Position numbers and translations under genes: made by a program. From Gaiella sp038230035 (lineage in GTDB: Bacteria > Actinomycetota > Thermoleophilia > Gaiellales > Gaiellaceae): DNA of 64,000 nt. Below, piece by piece: positions 32,838 through 43,426 of this stretch. The first letter of the stretch is position 1. Each line of letters starts with the position of its first letter. The notes below the pieces were generated by a model. The model saw only the letters and a list, made by a program, of their open reading frames with translations, had not been told where the DNA came from and searched no databases. The stretch spans positions 1 through 64,000 of the forward strand of contig JBBRNX010000005.1 of the NCBI GenBank assembly GCA_038230035.1, written 5' to 3'.

Positions 32838-33334
32838 TGCTTCTCGCGTGATTTGCGCGTCAGGAACAGCGCCACCGACCGGGCTGACGAACGCACCTCG
32901 CGATCCTCTTCGTCATCCCCAGCCAGCCCGTCGAGCAGCTGGATCGACTCGCGGGTCGCACTCCCGTTCTTGAGGCAGAGAATGGCGAGCCGCCGGACCG
33001 CGATGTTGCCGTCCTTCGCCGCCAGGTCGTGGAGGAGCGGCCGGAACTTGTTGACGTCGCCCGGATGCTGGCGCGAGAGCCCTTCGAGCGAGATCAGCGA
33101 TGAACCGCGTGCCGCCGGGCTTTCGTCCTCGAGTCCCCGGCGCAGCAGGTCGATCTTCTGCCGGAAACGGAACTGCGCGATCGCCCGGTACGCCTGACCT
33201 CGCACGCGATAGTCCGGGTTCCGCGCAGCCGCCTCGATCTCGTCGTCCCACTGCGAACGCAGCGTCGCCAGCTCGCGCTCCAACCCCTTCTGCGCGTACT
33301 CGTCGGCGAGCGCCGCAGCCTCGGCGAGCGTCAT
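32834..33334 (-). CDS. HEAT-repeat protein
   Basis: A 166-residue all-helical protein made of HEAT-type pairs: NPDYRVRGQAYRAIAQF, SPAARGSSLISLEGL and NIAVRRLAILCLKN each show the repeating pattern of hydrophobic helix faces with Pro/Arg at the turn. Such scaffolds mediate protein contacts; no catalytic residues are seen. The ATG overlaps the citrate synthase stop by 4 bases and the stop overlaps purE, so its expression is bound to both. What it binds is unknown. Confidence 0.75.
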   Translation of the reverse strand: MTLAEAAALADEYAQKGLERELATLRSQWDDEIEAAARNPDYRVRGQAYRAIAQFRFRQKIDLLRRGLEDESPAARGSSLISLEGLSRQHPGDVNKFRPLLHDLAAKDGNIAVRRLAILCLKNGSATRESIQLLDGLAGDDEEDREVRSSARSVALFLTRKSREKH

Positions 33335-34419
33335 TCCGAGAGCTGCCGCGGACCGGGGCCGACGTAGCGAGCGGACGGTCGGAACAGGCGCCCGGTGCGC
33401 TTCTGCTCGAGGATGTGCGCCGACCACCCGGCCACGCGCGAGCAGGCGAACATCGCCGGCGCGAGCGGCGGGGGGACTTCGGCGATGTCGAGAACAAGGG
33501 CCGAGTAGTACTCGACGTTCGTCCTCAGCGGACGCTCGGGATGCCGCCGCTCGAGCTCGGCGAGGGCCGCCTCCTCGAGCCTCTCGGCGATCTCGATCTG
33601 CGGCGAGCCCAACTCGCGCGCGGTTTCCTTGAGAATCCGCGAGCGCGGATCCTCGGCGCGGTAGATGCGGTGCCCGAAGCCCATGATCCGACGGCCGGAG
33701 TCGAGGGTGTCCGCCACCCACTTCTCCGGGTCGCCCATCGCCGCGACCTCTTCGAGCATCGGCTTAACGTATGCGGGCGCGCCGCCGTGCAGCGGCCCCG
33801 AGAGAGCGCCGACCGCCGACGAGAGGGCAGCGCCACAGTCCGCCCCCGTAGAGGCAGCGATGCGCGCGGCGAACGTCGATGCGTTCAGCCCGTGCTCGGC
33901 CGTGCAGATCCAGTACGTGTCGATCGCCTTCACGGCGTTCGGATCGGCCTCACCGCGCCACTGGAGGAGGAACTTCTCCGCGGCCGTCGTTCCTTGCGCG
34001 ACCACGTCGGCCGAAACTTCGTCGACGTTCTTGTCGGCGACGCGTGCGGACCGCGCCACGATCCCCATCATCTGGGCCGAGAGCCTGCCGAGATCATCGC
34101 GCGCCTGCTCGTCTGAGATTTCGTTCAACTTGCCTAGCTTCCACACGCCGGAGAGGCGTGCTGTCTCGGCCTGGAGGTCGGACGGTGCATTCCCGGTCAG
34201 ACGAGCCGGTTCGTAGGGCTCCGGCTCGGGCATGGCCGAGTCGATGTCGTCGTCGACGAGAAGACCCCAGATGCGTTCGTACGGATAACGGCCGACGAGC
34301 TCGACGAGGTCGACACCCCGGTAGCGGAGCTGGCCGCCATCGCGATCGGGCTCCGCGATCTCGGTCTCGACGGCAACGACACCATCGAGACCCGGCTTGA
34401 AGTCGGCGACTTCACTCAT
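33331..34419 (-). CDS. gltA: citrate synthase family
   Basis: Condenses acetyl-CoA and oxaloacetate to citrate. The 362-residue protein has the family's RYRGVDLVELV start, the active-site EHGLNASTFAARIAAST, PLHGGAP, and GFGHRIYR motifs, and the late VEYYSALVL and AGWSAHILEQ segments. Short single-domain length matches the gram-positive type. A 2-methylcitrate synthase role cannot be excluded by eye. The ATG at 34419 is preferred over 34479, which runs into the divergent dehydrogenase gene. It heads the gltA-HEAT-purE-purK operon; isocitrate dehydrogenase is divergent, 58 bases away. Confidence 0.92.
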   Translation of the reverse strand: MSEVADFKPGLDGVVAVETEIAEPDRDGGQLRYRGVDLVELVGRYPYERIWGLLVDDDIDSAMPEPEPYEPARLTGNAPSDLQAETARLSGVWKLGKLNEISDEQARDDLGRLSAQMMGIVARSARVADKNVDEVSADVVAQGTTAAEKFLLQWRGEADPNAVKAIDTYWICTAEHGLNASTFAARIAASTGADCGAALSSAVGALSGPLHGGAPAYVKPMLEEVAAMGDPEKWVADTLDSGRRIMGFGHRIYRAEDPRSRILKETARELGSPQIEIAERLEEAALAELERRHPERPLRTNVEYYSALVLDIAEVPPPLAPAMFACSRVAGWSAHILEQKRTGRLFRPSARYVGPGPRQLSE

Positions 34420-34477
34420 CCGCTTTGGACGGTACCTGAGCGGTGAAGCCGAGGAGCGCACGTACAATCCGCCGCCC

Positions 34478-35560
<1,083 letters not shown>

Positions 35561-35577
35561 GAGAGGTAGGAGAGAAC

Positions 35578-36504
35578 GTGCGCAAGAAAGTCACAGTCGT
35601 AGGAGCGGGCAATGTCGGTGCGACCTGCGCGCAGGAGATCGCGCGCCGCGACTACGCCGATGTGGTCCTCGTCGACATCGTCCCGAACTTCCCGCAGGGC
35701 AAGGCGCTCGACATGAACCAGGCCGCCGCGGTGCTCGGCTACGAGCCGAACATCGTCGGCACGAACGGCTACGAGGAGACGAAAGGCTCGGATGTCGTCG
35801 TGATCACCGCCGGCCGGCCGCGCTCCCCCGGGATGAGCCGCGACGATCTCGTCCAGACGAACGAGGCCATCGTCGCGTCGGTGACGAAAGAGGTCGTGAA
35901 GCGCTCGCCGAAGGCGATCATCGTCGTCGTCTCGAACCCGCTCGACGCGATGTGCCACGTGGCCAAGGCAGTCTCGAAGCTCCCGAAGGAGCGCGTCTTC
36001 GGGATGGCCGGCATCCTCGATACGGCGCGCTTCTCGGCGTTCATCGCCTGGGAGACGGGCTCGTCCATCAAGGACGTCACCGCGATGGTGCTCGGCGGGC
36101 ACGGTGACCAGATGGTGCCGGTCGTCTCCGCCACCACCGTTGGCGGTGTCCCGCTGGAGCAGCTCGTCTCGCGCTCGCGGATCGCGAAGATGGTCGGGCG
36201 CACGCGCAAGGGCGGCGGCGAGATCGTCAATCTGCTGAAAACGTCCGCCTGGTACGCGCCCGGCGCGGCCGCGGCGCAGATGGTCGATGCAATCTGCCTC
36301 GACGAGAAGCGCGTCCTCCCCTGCACGGTCCTGCTCGAGGGAGAGTACGGCGTCGACGGTCTCTACTTCGGCGCGCCAGCGAAGCTCGGCGCGGCCGGGA
36401 TCGAGGAGGTCGTCAAGCTCAAGCTGACGGCGGCCGAGAAGGCGGCGCTCCGCGCGTCGGCCGCGGCTGTTCGTGACGTCGTCGGCGTCCTCACCCACAA
36501 GTAG
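35578..36504 (+). CDS. mdh: malate dehydrogenase
   Basis: Interconverts malate and oxaloacetate with NAD. The 308-residue protein is of the lactate-dehydrogenase-like malate dehydrogenase type, with VTVVGAGNVGATCAQEIARRD at the start, ITAGRPRSPGMSRDDL (substrate Arg loop), VVVSNPLDAM, and the active-site LGGHGDQMVPV. The Arg in GRPRSPGMSR fits malate rather than lactate. The GTG start has GGAGAGGTAGGAG upstream. It follows isocitrate dehydrogenase by 17 bases, so a two-gene operon is likely. A palindromic repeat overlaps its stop codon. Confidence 0.94.
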   Translation: MRKKVTVVGAGNVGATCAQEIARRDYADVVLVDIVPNFPQGKALDMNQAAAVLGYEPNIVGTNGYEETKGSDVVVITAGRPRSPGMSRDDLVQTNEAIVASVTKEVVKRSPKAIIVVVSNPLDAMCHVAKAVSKLPKERVFGMAGILDTARFSAFIAWETGSSIKDVTAMVLGGHGDQMVPVVSATTVGGVPLEQLVSRSRIAKMVGRTRKGGGEIVNLLKTSAWYAPGAAAAQMVDAICLDEKRVLPCTVLLEGEYGVDGLYFGAPAKLGAAGIEEVVKLKLTAAEKAALRASAAAVRDVVGVLTHK

Positions 36505-36525
36505 GGGCGAGGCTTGCCTCGCCCT
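36503..36525. repeat. palindromic repeat over the mdh stop codon
   Basis: GGGCGAGGC (36505-36513), a 2-base TT centre and GCCTCGCCC (36516-36524) form a 9-bp perfect hairpin that begins in the mdh stop codon TAG. Related elements are at 47701-47737 and 55757-55798. It may act as a transcription terminator. Confidence 0.65.
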
Positions 36526-36560
36526 AACGACCAACTGTCAACCGCCTACTCTTCCCGATC

Positions 36561-37301
36561 GTGGATCTCGGCCTGAGCGGACGGACGGCCATCGTCTGCG
36601 GCGCGTCGCAGGGGATGGGCCTTGCAACCGCGCAAGCGCTGGCTGCGGAGGGCGCGAACGTCGCGATGTTCGCGCGCCGGCAGGACGAGCTCGCGCTCGT
36701 CGCTGAGCCCATCGGCGCGCTTGCCGTCGCCGGCGATCTCACGGCAGCGGCCGACGTCTCACGGCTGGTCGAGACGACCAGCGATGCGTTCGGCGGTGTC
36801 GACATCCTCGTGCTCAACGGCGGCGGCCCACCGCCGGGAACCGCTGCCGAGATGACCGTGGAGCAGCTCGGCGTCGCCGTCGACCTCCTGCTCACGTCTC
36901 ACGTCAGGCTCGTCGGAATCTGCCTCCCGTACCTGCGAGCGAGCGGGCACGGCCGGATCGTCGCTATCGAGTCGACGTCGGTGAAGGAGCCGCTCGCGAA
37001 CCTGGCGCTCTCGAACGCCGTCCGTCCCGGCGTCGTCGGCTGGCTGCGCACGCTCGCGCGAGAGCTCGGACCGGACGGCGTCACTGTGAACACGATCGCG
37101 CCCGGCCGGATCGACACCGAGCGGCTGCGCTCGCTCCACCCGAACGGCCTCAGCGCCAGCGACCTCGAGTCGATCCCGCTGCGCCGCGCGGGGACAGCCG
37201 CGGAGATCGCGAGCGTCGTCTGCTTCCTCGCCTCCGACCGAGCGTCCTACGTCTCCGGCACGGTGCTTGCCGTTGACGGCGGCTTCTCCCGCGGAGCCTA
37301 G
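36561..37301 (+). CDS. short-chain dehydrogenase/reductase family, atypical active site
   Basis: A 246-residue SDR-fold protein. The cofactor motif is AIVCGASQGMGLATA (about 10-24), with LVLNGGGPPPG in place of the usual NNAG. The strand ending in Ser (AIESTS, about 135-140) is present, but the YxxxK pair is absent; the segment reads VKEPLANLALSNAVRPG (141-157). The C terminus VSGTVLAVDGGFSRGA is normal. A recognised SDR branch lacks the Tyr-Lys pair, so it may bind substrate without classical redox chemistry. The GTG start lies 8 bases after TACTCT. The next gene starts 5 bases after it. Confidence 0.8.
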   Translation: MDLGLSGRTAIVCGASQGMGLATAQALAAEGANVAMFARRQDELALVAEPIGALAVAGDLTAAADVSRLVETTSDAFGGVDILVLNGGGPPPGTAAEMTVEQLGVAVDLLLTSHVRLVGICLPYLRASGHGRIVAIESTSVKEPLANLALSNAVRPGVVGWLRTLARELGPDGVTVNTIAPGRIDTERLRSLHPNGLSASDLESIPLRRAGTAAEIASVVCFLASDRASYVSGTVLAVDGGFSRGA

Positions 37302-37306
37302 AGGCC

Positions 37307-38320
37307 GTGCTTCGCTACATCAGGCGCGCCCTCACGGTCGTCGCCATCGTCGTTCCACTCGTGCTGTTCGCGCTCTGGCGGTTCCCCTCATCGGACTTCC
37401 TCTTCCTGCCGAACAGCGCCAAGCCGCTCACCGGGCTCGTCACGGTGGAGGGGAGCCACCCGCCCGCTGCGCCAGGAGGGATCTACTACCTCGACGTGAC
37501 CGAGCGTCAGGCGTCGTGGCTCGAGCGTCTAGTCCCGTTCACCCGCCCGGACGGAGCCTCGATCGTTTCAAACCGTGCCGTCGTGCCGAGCGGCATCTCG
37601 TTCGAGGACCAGCACAAGCAGGAGCTCGAAGATATGGAACGGTCGCAGGAGATCGCGGCGGCAGTCGCGCTCCGGCGCGCCGGCCTGCACGTGATCGCGC
37701 GACCGACTGGTGTGCTCATCGAGGGTGTCTTCAGCGACGTCCCGGCCGCAAAGGTTCTGCGGGGCGGCGATGTCGTCGTCGGTGTTAACGGCCAGGGCGT
37801 CCTCAGCCGCCCGGAGCTCCGCGCGGCGCTCGCGAAACACACGCCCGGCGACGTGGTCTCGCTGCGCATCCTGCGCCAAGGCCAGCCGCTCGTCGTCTCG
37901 GTCAAGACAATCGCCGATCCCCAGGATCCGAAGCGAGCTCTGATCGGCGCCTACCGTGCCTCTCAGGCCGCAGCAATCACTCTTCCCTTGAAGGTTCACA
38001 TCGACCTGCGAGGTGTCGGTGGACCGTCGGCCGGGCTCCCGTTCGCACTCGACGTGCTCGAGCTCCTCGGGAAGAACGTGACCCACGGGTATCGGGTCGC
38101 AGCGACCGGCGAGCTCGATCTCGACGGCTCGGTGAGCCCGATCGGCGGCGTGAAGCAGAAGACGGTCGGAGCCCGACGCGCAGGTGTCGATGTTCTCCTC
38201 GTTCCGGCTGGGGAGAACGCGGCCGAGGCTAGGCGCTATGCAGGAGGTCTGCGCGTCATCCCTGTGGAGAGTTTTCAACAGGCGTTGCGCGCTTTGGCAA
38301 CTCTGCCGCCGAAAACGTGA
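37307..38320 (+). CDS. PDZ-domain Lon-like protease, YlbL type
   Basis: A 337-residue membrane-anchored serine protease. One N-terminal membrane helix (about 8-26) is followed by an external domain, a PDZ domain (about 130-205, with VFSDVPAAKVLRGGDVVVGVNGQGV) and a Lon-type proteolytic domain: GGPSAGLPFALDVL carries the catalytic Ser and GGVKQKTVGARRAG the catalytic Lys. Relatives (YlbL) are linked to envelope stress and division control. The GTG start is 5 bases after the SDR stop, suggesting co-transcription. Confidence 0.9.
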   Translation: MLRYIRRALTVVAIVVPLVLFALWRFPSSDFLFLPNSAKPLTGLVTVEGSHPPAAPGGIYYLDVTERQASWLERLVPFTRPDGASIVSNRAVVPSGISFEDQHKQELEDMERSQEIAAAVALRRAGLHVIARPTGVLIEGVFSDVPAAKVLRGGDVVVGVNGQGVLSRPELRAALAKHTPGDVVSLRILRQGQPLVVSVKTIADPQDPKRALIGAYRASQAAAITLPLKVHIDLRGVGGPSAGLPFALDVLELLGKNVTHGYRVAATGELDLDGSVSPIGGVKQKTVGARRAGVDVLLVPAGENAAEARRYAGGLRVIPVESFQQALRALATLPPKT

Positions 38321-38466
38321 TTTTGCAGGACTTTGTCAAGCTCACGTCCTGACGGACAACAGCCGGAAATTGCACGACTTTTCTCGCGGTCGCCCCTTGT
38401 CGCCACCTGCCGACCTCGCCAGAATGGCCACTGGCCCCGGGAGTGGGTCATAGAACTCCTTATTCG

Positions 38467-38655
38467 ATGCGCAAACAAACCATCTTATCCTGCAATAATT
38501 GCTACTTCCGCGCGGCCGGACTCTGCGCCCTGCCTGGCGATGTTCCGTGCCCGACGTTCCGAGCGGCAACGGGTCACGCGCTCACTCCGCCGCGCCAGGC
38601 GCCGCTCGTCGTGCGCCAGCTCAAGCCGCTAGCCGCGAGCAGCGCAGCCGCCTAG
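38467..38655 (+). CDS. small four-cysteine protein, hypothetical
   Basis: A 62-residue ORF: MRKQTILSC then CNNCYFRAAGLC and a later Cys before PTFR. The four cysteines (C9, C12, C20, C28 approximately) are spaced as in a small metal-binding knuckle. The second half is Pro/Arg/Ala-rich (TPPRQAPLVVRQLKP). No strong Shine-Dalgarno is seen. Gap 38321-38466 upstream holds no gene that I can support. The regular Cys pattern and basic tail make it more likely real than chance. Confidence 0.5.
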   Translation: MRKQTILSCNNCYFRAAGLCALPGDVPCPTFRAATGHALTPPRQAPLVVRQLKPLAASSAAA

Positions 38656-38658
38656 ACT
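38653..38658 (+). promoter_or_regulatory. TAGACT -10-like hexamer before lapA-like gene
   Basis: TAGACT ends 6 bases before the ATG at 38665 and overlaps the stop codon of the four-cysteine ORF. Same string and spacing as before asd. Confidence 0.4.
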
Positions 38659-38664
38659 GCCGGC

Positions 38665-38931
38665 ATGTCTGGACACGTTCCCGCACCGGCGAACACGGAC
38701 AAGCCAGGCTTTCAATGGACGCCGCGCCGCATCATCCTCGGGATCGTCCTGCTCTACGGCGCAATCCTCGTCGTCCTCAACCTGCACCGCACGAACGTCA
38801 ACTTCGTCTTCTTCAGCACGAGCGCGCCGCTCTTCGTCCTGATCCTGCTCGCGCTCGCGGTTGGCTTCCTGCTCGGCTGGCTGTTCGACGACATTCGCGC
38901 GCGACGCGCGCGCAAGCATTCGGCTGGCTAG
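38665..38931 (+). CDS. LapA-type (DUF1049) two-helix membrane protein
   Basis: An 88-residue membrane protein with two transmembrane helices (about 24-41 and 55-75) joined by a loop containing NRTNVNFVFFST, with the glycine-rich second helix ending in GWLFDDIRARRARK. This is the LapA/DUF1049 pattern; in E. coli LapA proteins take part in lipopolysaccharide assembly, but in actinobacteria the role is unknown. It ends 4 bases into the convergent aminotransferase gene. Confidence 0.85.
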   Translation: MSGHVPAPANTDKPGFQWTPRRIILGIVLLYGAILVVLNLHRTNVNFVFFSTSAPLFVLILLALAVGFLLGWLFDDIRARRARKHSAG

Positions 38932-40013
38932 AGCAGGCTGGCGAGCAGCGTGACGCCCTCGGCAATGCGCTCCGGTGTCTCGTAGCTGAAGGCGAGCCGC
39001 GCCGCGCTCGTGCCAGCAGTGCCGCCCGGGAAGAAGTCGGAGCCCTTGACGAAGGTCACGCCCGCCTCGGTGGCACGGGCCAGGAGCGCTGTCGAATCGA
39101 CGCCGGCTCCGCACTCGAGCCAGAGGAAGTAGCCGCCCTCCGGTCGGCTCCAGCTCACGTCGCCGGGTAGCTCGAGCGAGTCGAGCGCCTGGAGCATCGC
39201 ATCGCGCCGGCTGCGCAGAAGGCCGCGCACGCGCTCGAGGTTCGGCTCGAAGCCACCCCGATCCATCAGCTCGAACACGACCGCCTGCGGAAGCAGTGAG
39301 GGAGAGATGTACGTCGAGACGGCACGGCCGTCATAGGCCGCGGCCAGCTCGGCATCGACGACGAAGTAGCCGACGCGCAGGCCCGGCGCCACCGTCTTCG
39401 AGAACGACGAGGTGAACGTCACCCGAGATCCAACGTCGAGCTCGTGGAGCAGCGGTGGCGGCGTGCCGTCATAGCGGACGAGCCCGTAGGGGTCGTCCTC
39501 GAGAACGGCGACGTCGTGCTGGCGTGCCAACTCGACGAGCCGCGTTCGTCGTTCCACGCCCAGCGTCCGCCCGGACGGGTTCTGGAACGTCGGGATCGTG
39601 TAGAGGAACGAGATGTCGCCGGCGCGCCGCAGCTCGGCTTCGAGCGCATCGAGGTCGAGACCTTCGTCGTCCATCGGGAGCGCGACCACCTCGGCACCCT
39701 CGCGGGCCAGGATCTTCAGCGGCCGGTCGTAGGTCGGAGCCTCGACGAGCACGCGGCCGGGCTTGCGCGCCAACTGCGCAGCGGCGTAGAAGACGAAGCC
39801 CTGCAGACCGCCTGCAGTCAGGAAGACGCGGCCGGGATCGACGCCGTGCCGTGCCGCGAGAACCTCCCGCAGCGGCCCGTATCCCCCACCCGCTCCGTAG
39901 GACAGTATGGTCGTGCCGTCTCTCTCGAGCGCGGCGCGTGCGCAGTCGGCAACGAGCGCCGGATCGAGGCATTCGGGCGCCGGGGCGCCTCGCGCGAACG
40001 AGATCGGGGCCAC
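38928..40013 (-). CDS. PLP-dependent aminotransferase, class I (LysN/MocR-like)
   Basis: A 361-residue aminotransferase. The PLP lysine is in SFSKTVAPGLRVGY; the phosphate-binding and ring-contact segments are TAGGLQGFVFYA and LYTIPTFQNPSGRTL, with AVLEDDPYGLVRYDG supplying the ring-contacting Asp and Tyr. This pattern belongs to the 2-aminoadipate/aromatic transaminase group rather than aspartate transaminase. No regulatory N-terminal domain is attached. Substrate cannot be decided. It is monocistronic and divergent from the DEAD-box helicase. Confidence 0.88.
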   Translation of the reverse strand: MAPISFARGAPAPECLDPALVADCARAALERDGTTILSYGAGGGYGPLREVLAARHGVDPGRVFLTAGGLQGFVFYAAAQLARKPGRVLVEAPTYDRPLKILAREGAEVVALPMDDEGLDLDALEAELRRAGDISFLYTIPTFQNPSGRTLGVERRTRLVELARQHDVAVLEDDPYGLVRYDGTPPPLLHELDVGSRVTFTSSFSKTVAPGLRVGYFVVDAELAAAYDGRAVSTYISPSLLPQAVVFELMDRGGFEPNLERVRGLLRSRRDAMLQALDSLELPGDVSWSRPEGGYFLWLECGAGVDSTALLARATEAGVTFVKGSDFFPGGTAGTSAARLAFSYETPERIAEGVTLLASLL

Positions 40014-40113
40014 GACCTCAGCCTACCCGGCGGCTCCGTTTCGCCTGTGCAGGTATCCCAGCTGCTACGGTGAAGCAACGGGTAGCACCCGCTGCCCCGT
40101 GAGATCTCGCTTC

Positions 40114-40183
40114 TTTCGACTCCTCCTACAGCGGTTTCGAGGGTAGGTCAGATCTCGATCCCGCAACACAACAGGAGTCGAAA
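40114..40183 (+). promoter_or_regulatory. leader inverted repeat masking the helicase Shine-Dalgarno
   Basis: TTTCGACTCCT (40114-40124) is the exact reverse complement of AGGAGTCGAAA (40173-40183), 48 bases apart. The second arm includes the AGGAG Shine-Dalgarno of the DEAD-box helicase (ATG at 40189), so pairing would close the ribosome site. Between the arms the leader can fold further, and AGATCT palindromes at about 40102 and 40151 could also pair. A TACGGT hexamer near 40067 is a possible -10, giving a leader of about 110 nt. Confidence 0.6.
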
Positions 40184-40188
40184 ACCCT

Positions 40189-41397
<1,209 letters not shown>

Positions 41398-41410
41398 TCG
41401 AACCGCGCCC

Positions 41411-42619
41411 ATGACGGCGTCTGCCGCCTCGAGGATCGCCGACCCCGCCCTCGCTCCTCTCGGCGAGCAGAAGATCGCCTGGGTCGCCCGGCACTCGCCG
41501 GTCCTCGATGCGCTCGCGCGCCGAGTGCTGGCGGACGGCGCGCTACGCGGACGGCGTGTGGCCGTCGTCGTGCACCTGGAGGCGAAGACCGCGTACCTCG
41601 CGACGATCCTCGCCGAGGCGGGCGCATACGTCGTCATGGCGGGAAGCAACCCGGGCACGACGCAGGACGCAGTGTGTGCGGCGCTTGTCGGCCGCGGCAT
41701 CGAAGTGCACGCGACGCACGGCGCGTCGCCGGCCGACTTCGAGGCGGATCTGCTCGCGGTCGCAGACAGCCAGCCGGAGATCGTCGTCGACGACGGGGCC
41801 GAGCTGACCCTCCGCCTGCTCGACCAGCGGCCGGAGCACGCCGCCGGCCTCCGCGGCGTGACCGAGGAGACGACGACCGGCGTCGCGCGCTTTCGGACAC
41901 TCGAAACGCAAGGACGGCTGAGCTTTCCGGTGATCGCCGCCAACAACGCCTCGTGCAAGCATCTGTTCGACAACCGCTTCGGAACTGGTCAGACAACGCT
42001 GACGGCGATCGACAGGCTGACGAACCTGCAGCTCTCCGGCAAGACGATCTGCGTGGTCGGCTACGGCTGGGTCGGGCGTGGAATCGCGCGCTATGCCGTT
42101 GGGCTCGGCGCGCGGGTCGTCGTCGTCGAGATCGACCCCGTGCCTGCGCTCGAAGCGCACACGGAAGGCCACCGCATCGCCCGACTTGCCGAAGCGCTAC
42201 CCGACGCCGACATCGTCGTTACCGCGACGGGGACGGCCGCTGCGCTGGGGGTCGAGTCGTTCGCCTGCCTCGCGGACGGAGTCGTACTTGCGAACGCAGG
42301 TCATGACGCCCGCGAGATCGACGTCCCCGCGCTCCGCTCGCATGCCGTCGGAATCGAGGCGACCCGGCCGGGCGTCGAGACGCTGGAGCTCCCCGGCGGG
42401 CGGCGGGTGCACCTCCTCGTCGAGGGACGGCTCGTGAACATCGCGGGCGGCGACGGCCATCCGGTCGAGATCATGGATCTCTCGTTCTCCGTACAGGCTC
42501 TCGCAGCGCACCTCCTCGCCTCGCGGCGGCTCGAGCCTGGGCTGCAGGCGTTTCCACGGGAGCTCGACCGCGAGATCGCACGTACCAAGCTCGCGACTCT
42601 CGGCGTCGAGCTGGCGTAA
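41411..42619 (+). CDS. ahcY: adenosylhomocysteinase
   Basis: Splits S-adenosylhomocysteine to adenosine and homocysteine, clearing the product of methyltransferases. The 402-residue protein has MAGSNPGTTQDAVCAAL, DDGAELTLRLL, GVTEETTTGVARF, the NNASCKHLFDNRFGTGQTTLTAI segment, and the NAD-binding GYGWVGRGIA. It lacks the insertion found in many bacterial and plant enzymes, so is nearer the archaeal/short type. The ATG at 41411 begins 13 bases after the helicase stop. Several SAM methyltransferases in the window would generate its substrate. Confidence 0.93.
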   Translation: MTASAASRIADPALAPLGEQKIAWVARHSPVLDALARRVLADGALRGRRVAVVVHLEAKTAYLATILAEAGAYVVMAGSNPGTTQDAVCAALVGRGIEVHATHGASPADFEADLLAVADSQPEIVVDDGAELTLRLLDQRPEHAAGLRGVTEETTTGVARFRTLETQGRLSFPVIAANNASCKHLFDNRFGTGQTTLTAIDRLTNLQLSGKTICVVGYGWVGRGIARYAVGLGARVVVVEIDPVPALEAHTEGHRIARLAEALPDADIVVTATGTAAALGVESFACLADGVVLANAGHDAREIDVPALRSHAVGIEATRPGVETLELPGGRRVHLLVEGRLVNIAGGDGHPVEIMDLSFSVQALAAHLLASRRLEPGLQAFPRELDREIARTKLATLGVELA

Positions 42620-42622
42620 CGG

Positions 42623-43336
42623 CTAGAGAATCACGCTCGCGTCGCGCCAGAGCTCGACGCCTGAGCGGGTGGCCAACACAACAAGCGCAAGCGGCACGAC
42701 GATCCGCGCGACCATGAGCAAGCGACTTGCCAGAGCGGGCGAGCGACGGAGTCCGAGCGCGACACCCGCGATTGCAGCAACGACCACAAGGACGATGTTG
42801 AGGACGAGCGCCGCGACCGAGAGCGCGATCGCCAGCGGTCGGCTCGACCACGGCTCGACGGCAAGCAGATGCTCGATCGCAACCGCTGCCGTGAACGCGG
42901 CAAGTCCAGGCAGCAAGGTGAACGCGACGATCGCGAACGCCTTCGGGTCCAGCGCGGAGAAATCGAGACTCACGGGATCGACGATGTCCGCACCCGTGAC
43001 GACCGCGGCAACAAGGCTGACGAGCAACGGGCGTCCCCTGGCCGGCAGTGCACGACGTATGGCAACGTACACCACTCCGCCCGCAGCGCCGAGACCCCCC
43101 GTCACCATCAAGAGGAAGAACGTCTGGGCGGAGATCTGGCCGATCTCGAAGCCATCGTCCGTCGACACCCCATGCAGCGAATCCGAGGAGCCCAGCCGCA
43201 AGACGAGCATCGCGAGCCGGCCGCCGATGCCCCCGATCACGGCGCCGGCGATCGCGCCCGCACCGGCGCCGACAACGAAGCGCCAGGCCACCTCACGGAC
43301 GTCGTCGGGGATCCGCGACAGCTTGGTCGTCGACAT
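42623..43336 (-). CDS. multi-spanning membrane protein, unknown
   Basis: A 237-residue protein with about six hydrophobic helices: Gly-rich VVGAGAGAIAGAVIGGIGGRLAM (about 20-42), then helices near 70-90, 105-122, 132-152, 165-190 and 205-222. No family recognised. A segment LGVSTDDGFEIGQISAQTFF lies outside the helices. The ATG at 43336 is preceded on the minus strand by TATATC (-10-like) 10 bases upstream and TTGCAC 17 bases before that. It is divergent from padR and shares its control region. Confidence 0.72.
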   Translation of the reverse strand: MSTTKLSRIPDDVREVAWRFVVGAGAGAIAGAVIGGIGGRLAMLVLRLGSSDSLHGVSTDDGFEIGQISAQTFFLLMVTGGLGAAGGVVYVAIRRALPARGRPLLVSLVAAVVTGADIVDPVSLDFSALDPKAFAIVAFTLLPGLAAFTAAVAIEHLLAVEPWSSRPLAIALSVAALVLNIVLVVVAAIAGVALGLRRSPALASRLLMVARIVVPLALVVLATRSGVELWRDASVIL

Positions 43337-43426
43337 TGAATAGGAAGATATAGTCGCTTGCGCGTCCGCGTGCAACTGCTCGTGTTCAACTTGACGTATG
43401 GGAAGATATATGCCTATTATCCAGAG
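43337..43426. promoter_or_regulatory. divergent promoters with repeated GGAAGATATA, probable PadR operators
   Basis: Plus strand: TTGACG (43391-43396), 18-base spacer, TATTAT (43415-43420), then GTG of padR 6 bases later. Minus strand: TTGCAC, 17-base spacer, TATATC, then ATG of the membrane protein 10 bases later. The string GGAAGATATA occurs at 43343-43352, overlapping the minus -10, and at 43401-43410, inside the plus spacer. Two identical strings placed on both promoters are the expected layout of a shared repressor site. Confidence 0.6.

Noticed and set aside
43358..43426. Upstream start for the PadR protein
   Set aside because: The added residues lie across the promoter and repeats and do not match the PadR N terminus.
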